Assembly (NCBI GenBank): GCA_019237175.1
Contig: JAFAHP010000125.1
Location: forward strand, 1-5,731
Source: Alphaproteobacteria bacterium
GTDB lineage: Bacteria; Pseudomonadota; Alphaproteobacteria; ATCC43930; CGMCC-115725
Direction: 5' to 3'
Length of the DNA stretch: 5,731 nucleotides
Shown here: in pieces, positions 5,731-5,731 of the stretch
How positions within the stretch are numbered: the first letter of the stretch is position 1
How the letters are laid out: every line of letters begins with the position of its first letter
Position numbers and translations under genes: made by a program
The notes under the pieces: model-generated
What the model was told of the DNA's origin: nothing
The model's input: only the letters and a program-made list of their open reading frames with translations
Database searches by the model: none

Positions 5731-5731
5731 C

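Overview
The window looks like chromosomal DNA from a high-GC alphaproteobacterium. The basis is the lptF-lptG-lptD gene order, the protein character and the PAFAGM/PACAGM-type palindromic repeats. The LptD N-terminus reads more like Rhodospirillales-type than Rhizobium-type LptD, but that is a judgement from memory and not an alignment.

Left half (1-2776, all minus strand): an LPS-export operon read right to left. It encodes LptF (374 aa), LptG (365 aa with the start chosen here) and the first 175 codons of LptD, which runs off the left edge. LptF and LptG are the two membrane subunits of the inner-membrane LptB2FG exporter, and LptD is the outer-membrane LPS translocon. The lptG stop and lptD start share one base (TGATG), so translation is probably coupled. 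A GC-rich palindromic repeat sits in frame inside the lptD coding sequence, between the start codon and the signal peptide. It puts a strong G-quadruplex-type motif and a G8 tract into the 5' end of the lptD message.

Middle (2777-4588): a divergent gene region, then a plus-strand GT39/PMT_2-type polytopic glycosyltransferase. Its start is obscured by small palindromic repeats. A GTG at 3095 with a good Shine-Dalgarno is preferred.

Right part (4589-5731): a gene-free stretch of about 615 bases holding a perfect 18-bp palindrome of the same family as the one in lptD, a head-on pair of REP-like hairpins, and a 22-nt imperfect inverted repeat that brackets that pair like the ends of a MITE. Next comes a short GFA-family zinc protein (134 aa). 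The right edge holds the possible 3' end of a minus-strand gene.

I see no CRISPR array, tRNA/rRNA, phage or defence genes. The most unusual content is the repeat biology: REP-like units with an ATGG foot and compensatory stem changes, and a palindrome domesticated within an essential envelope gene.
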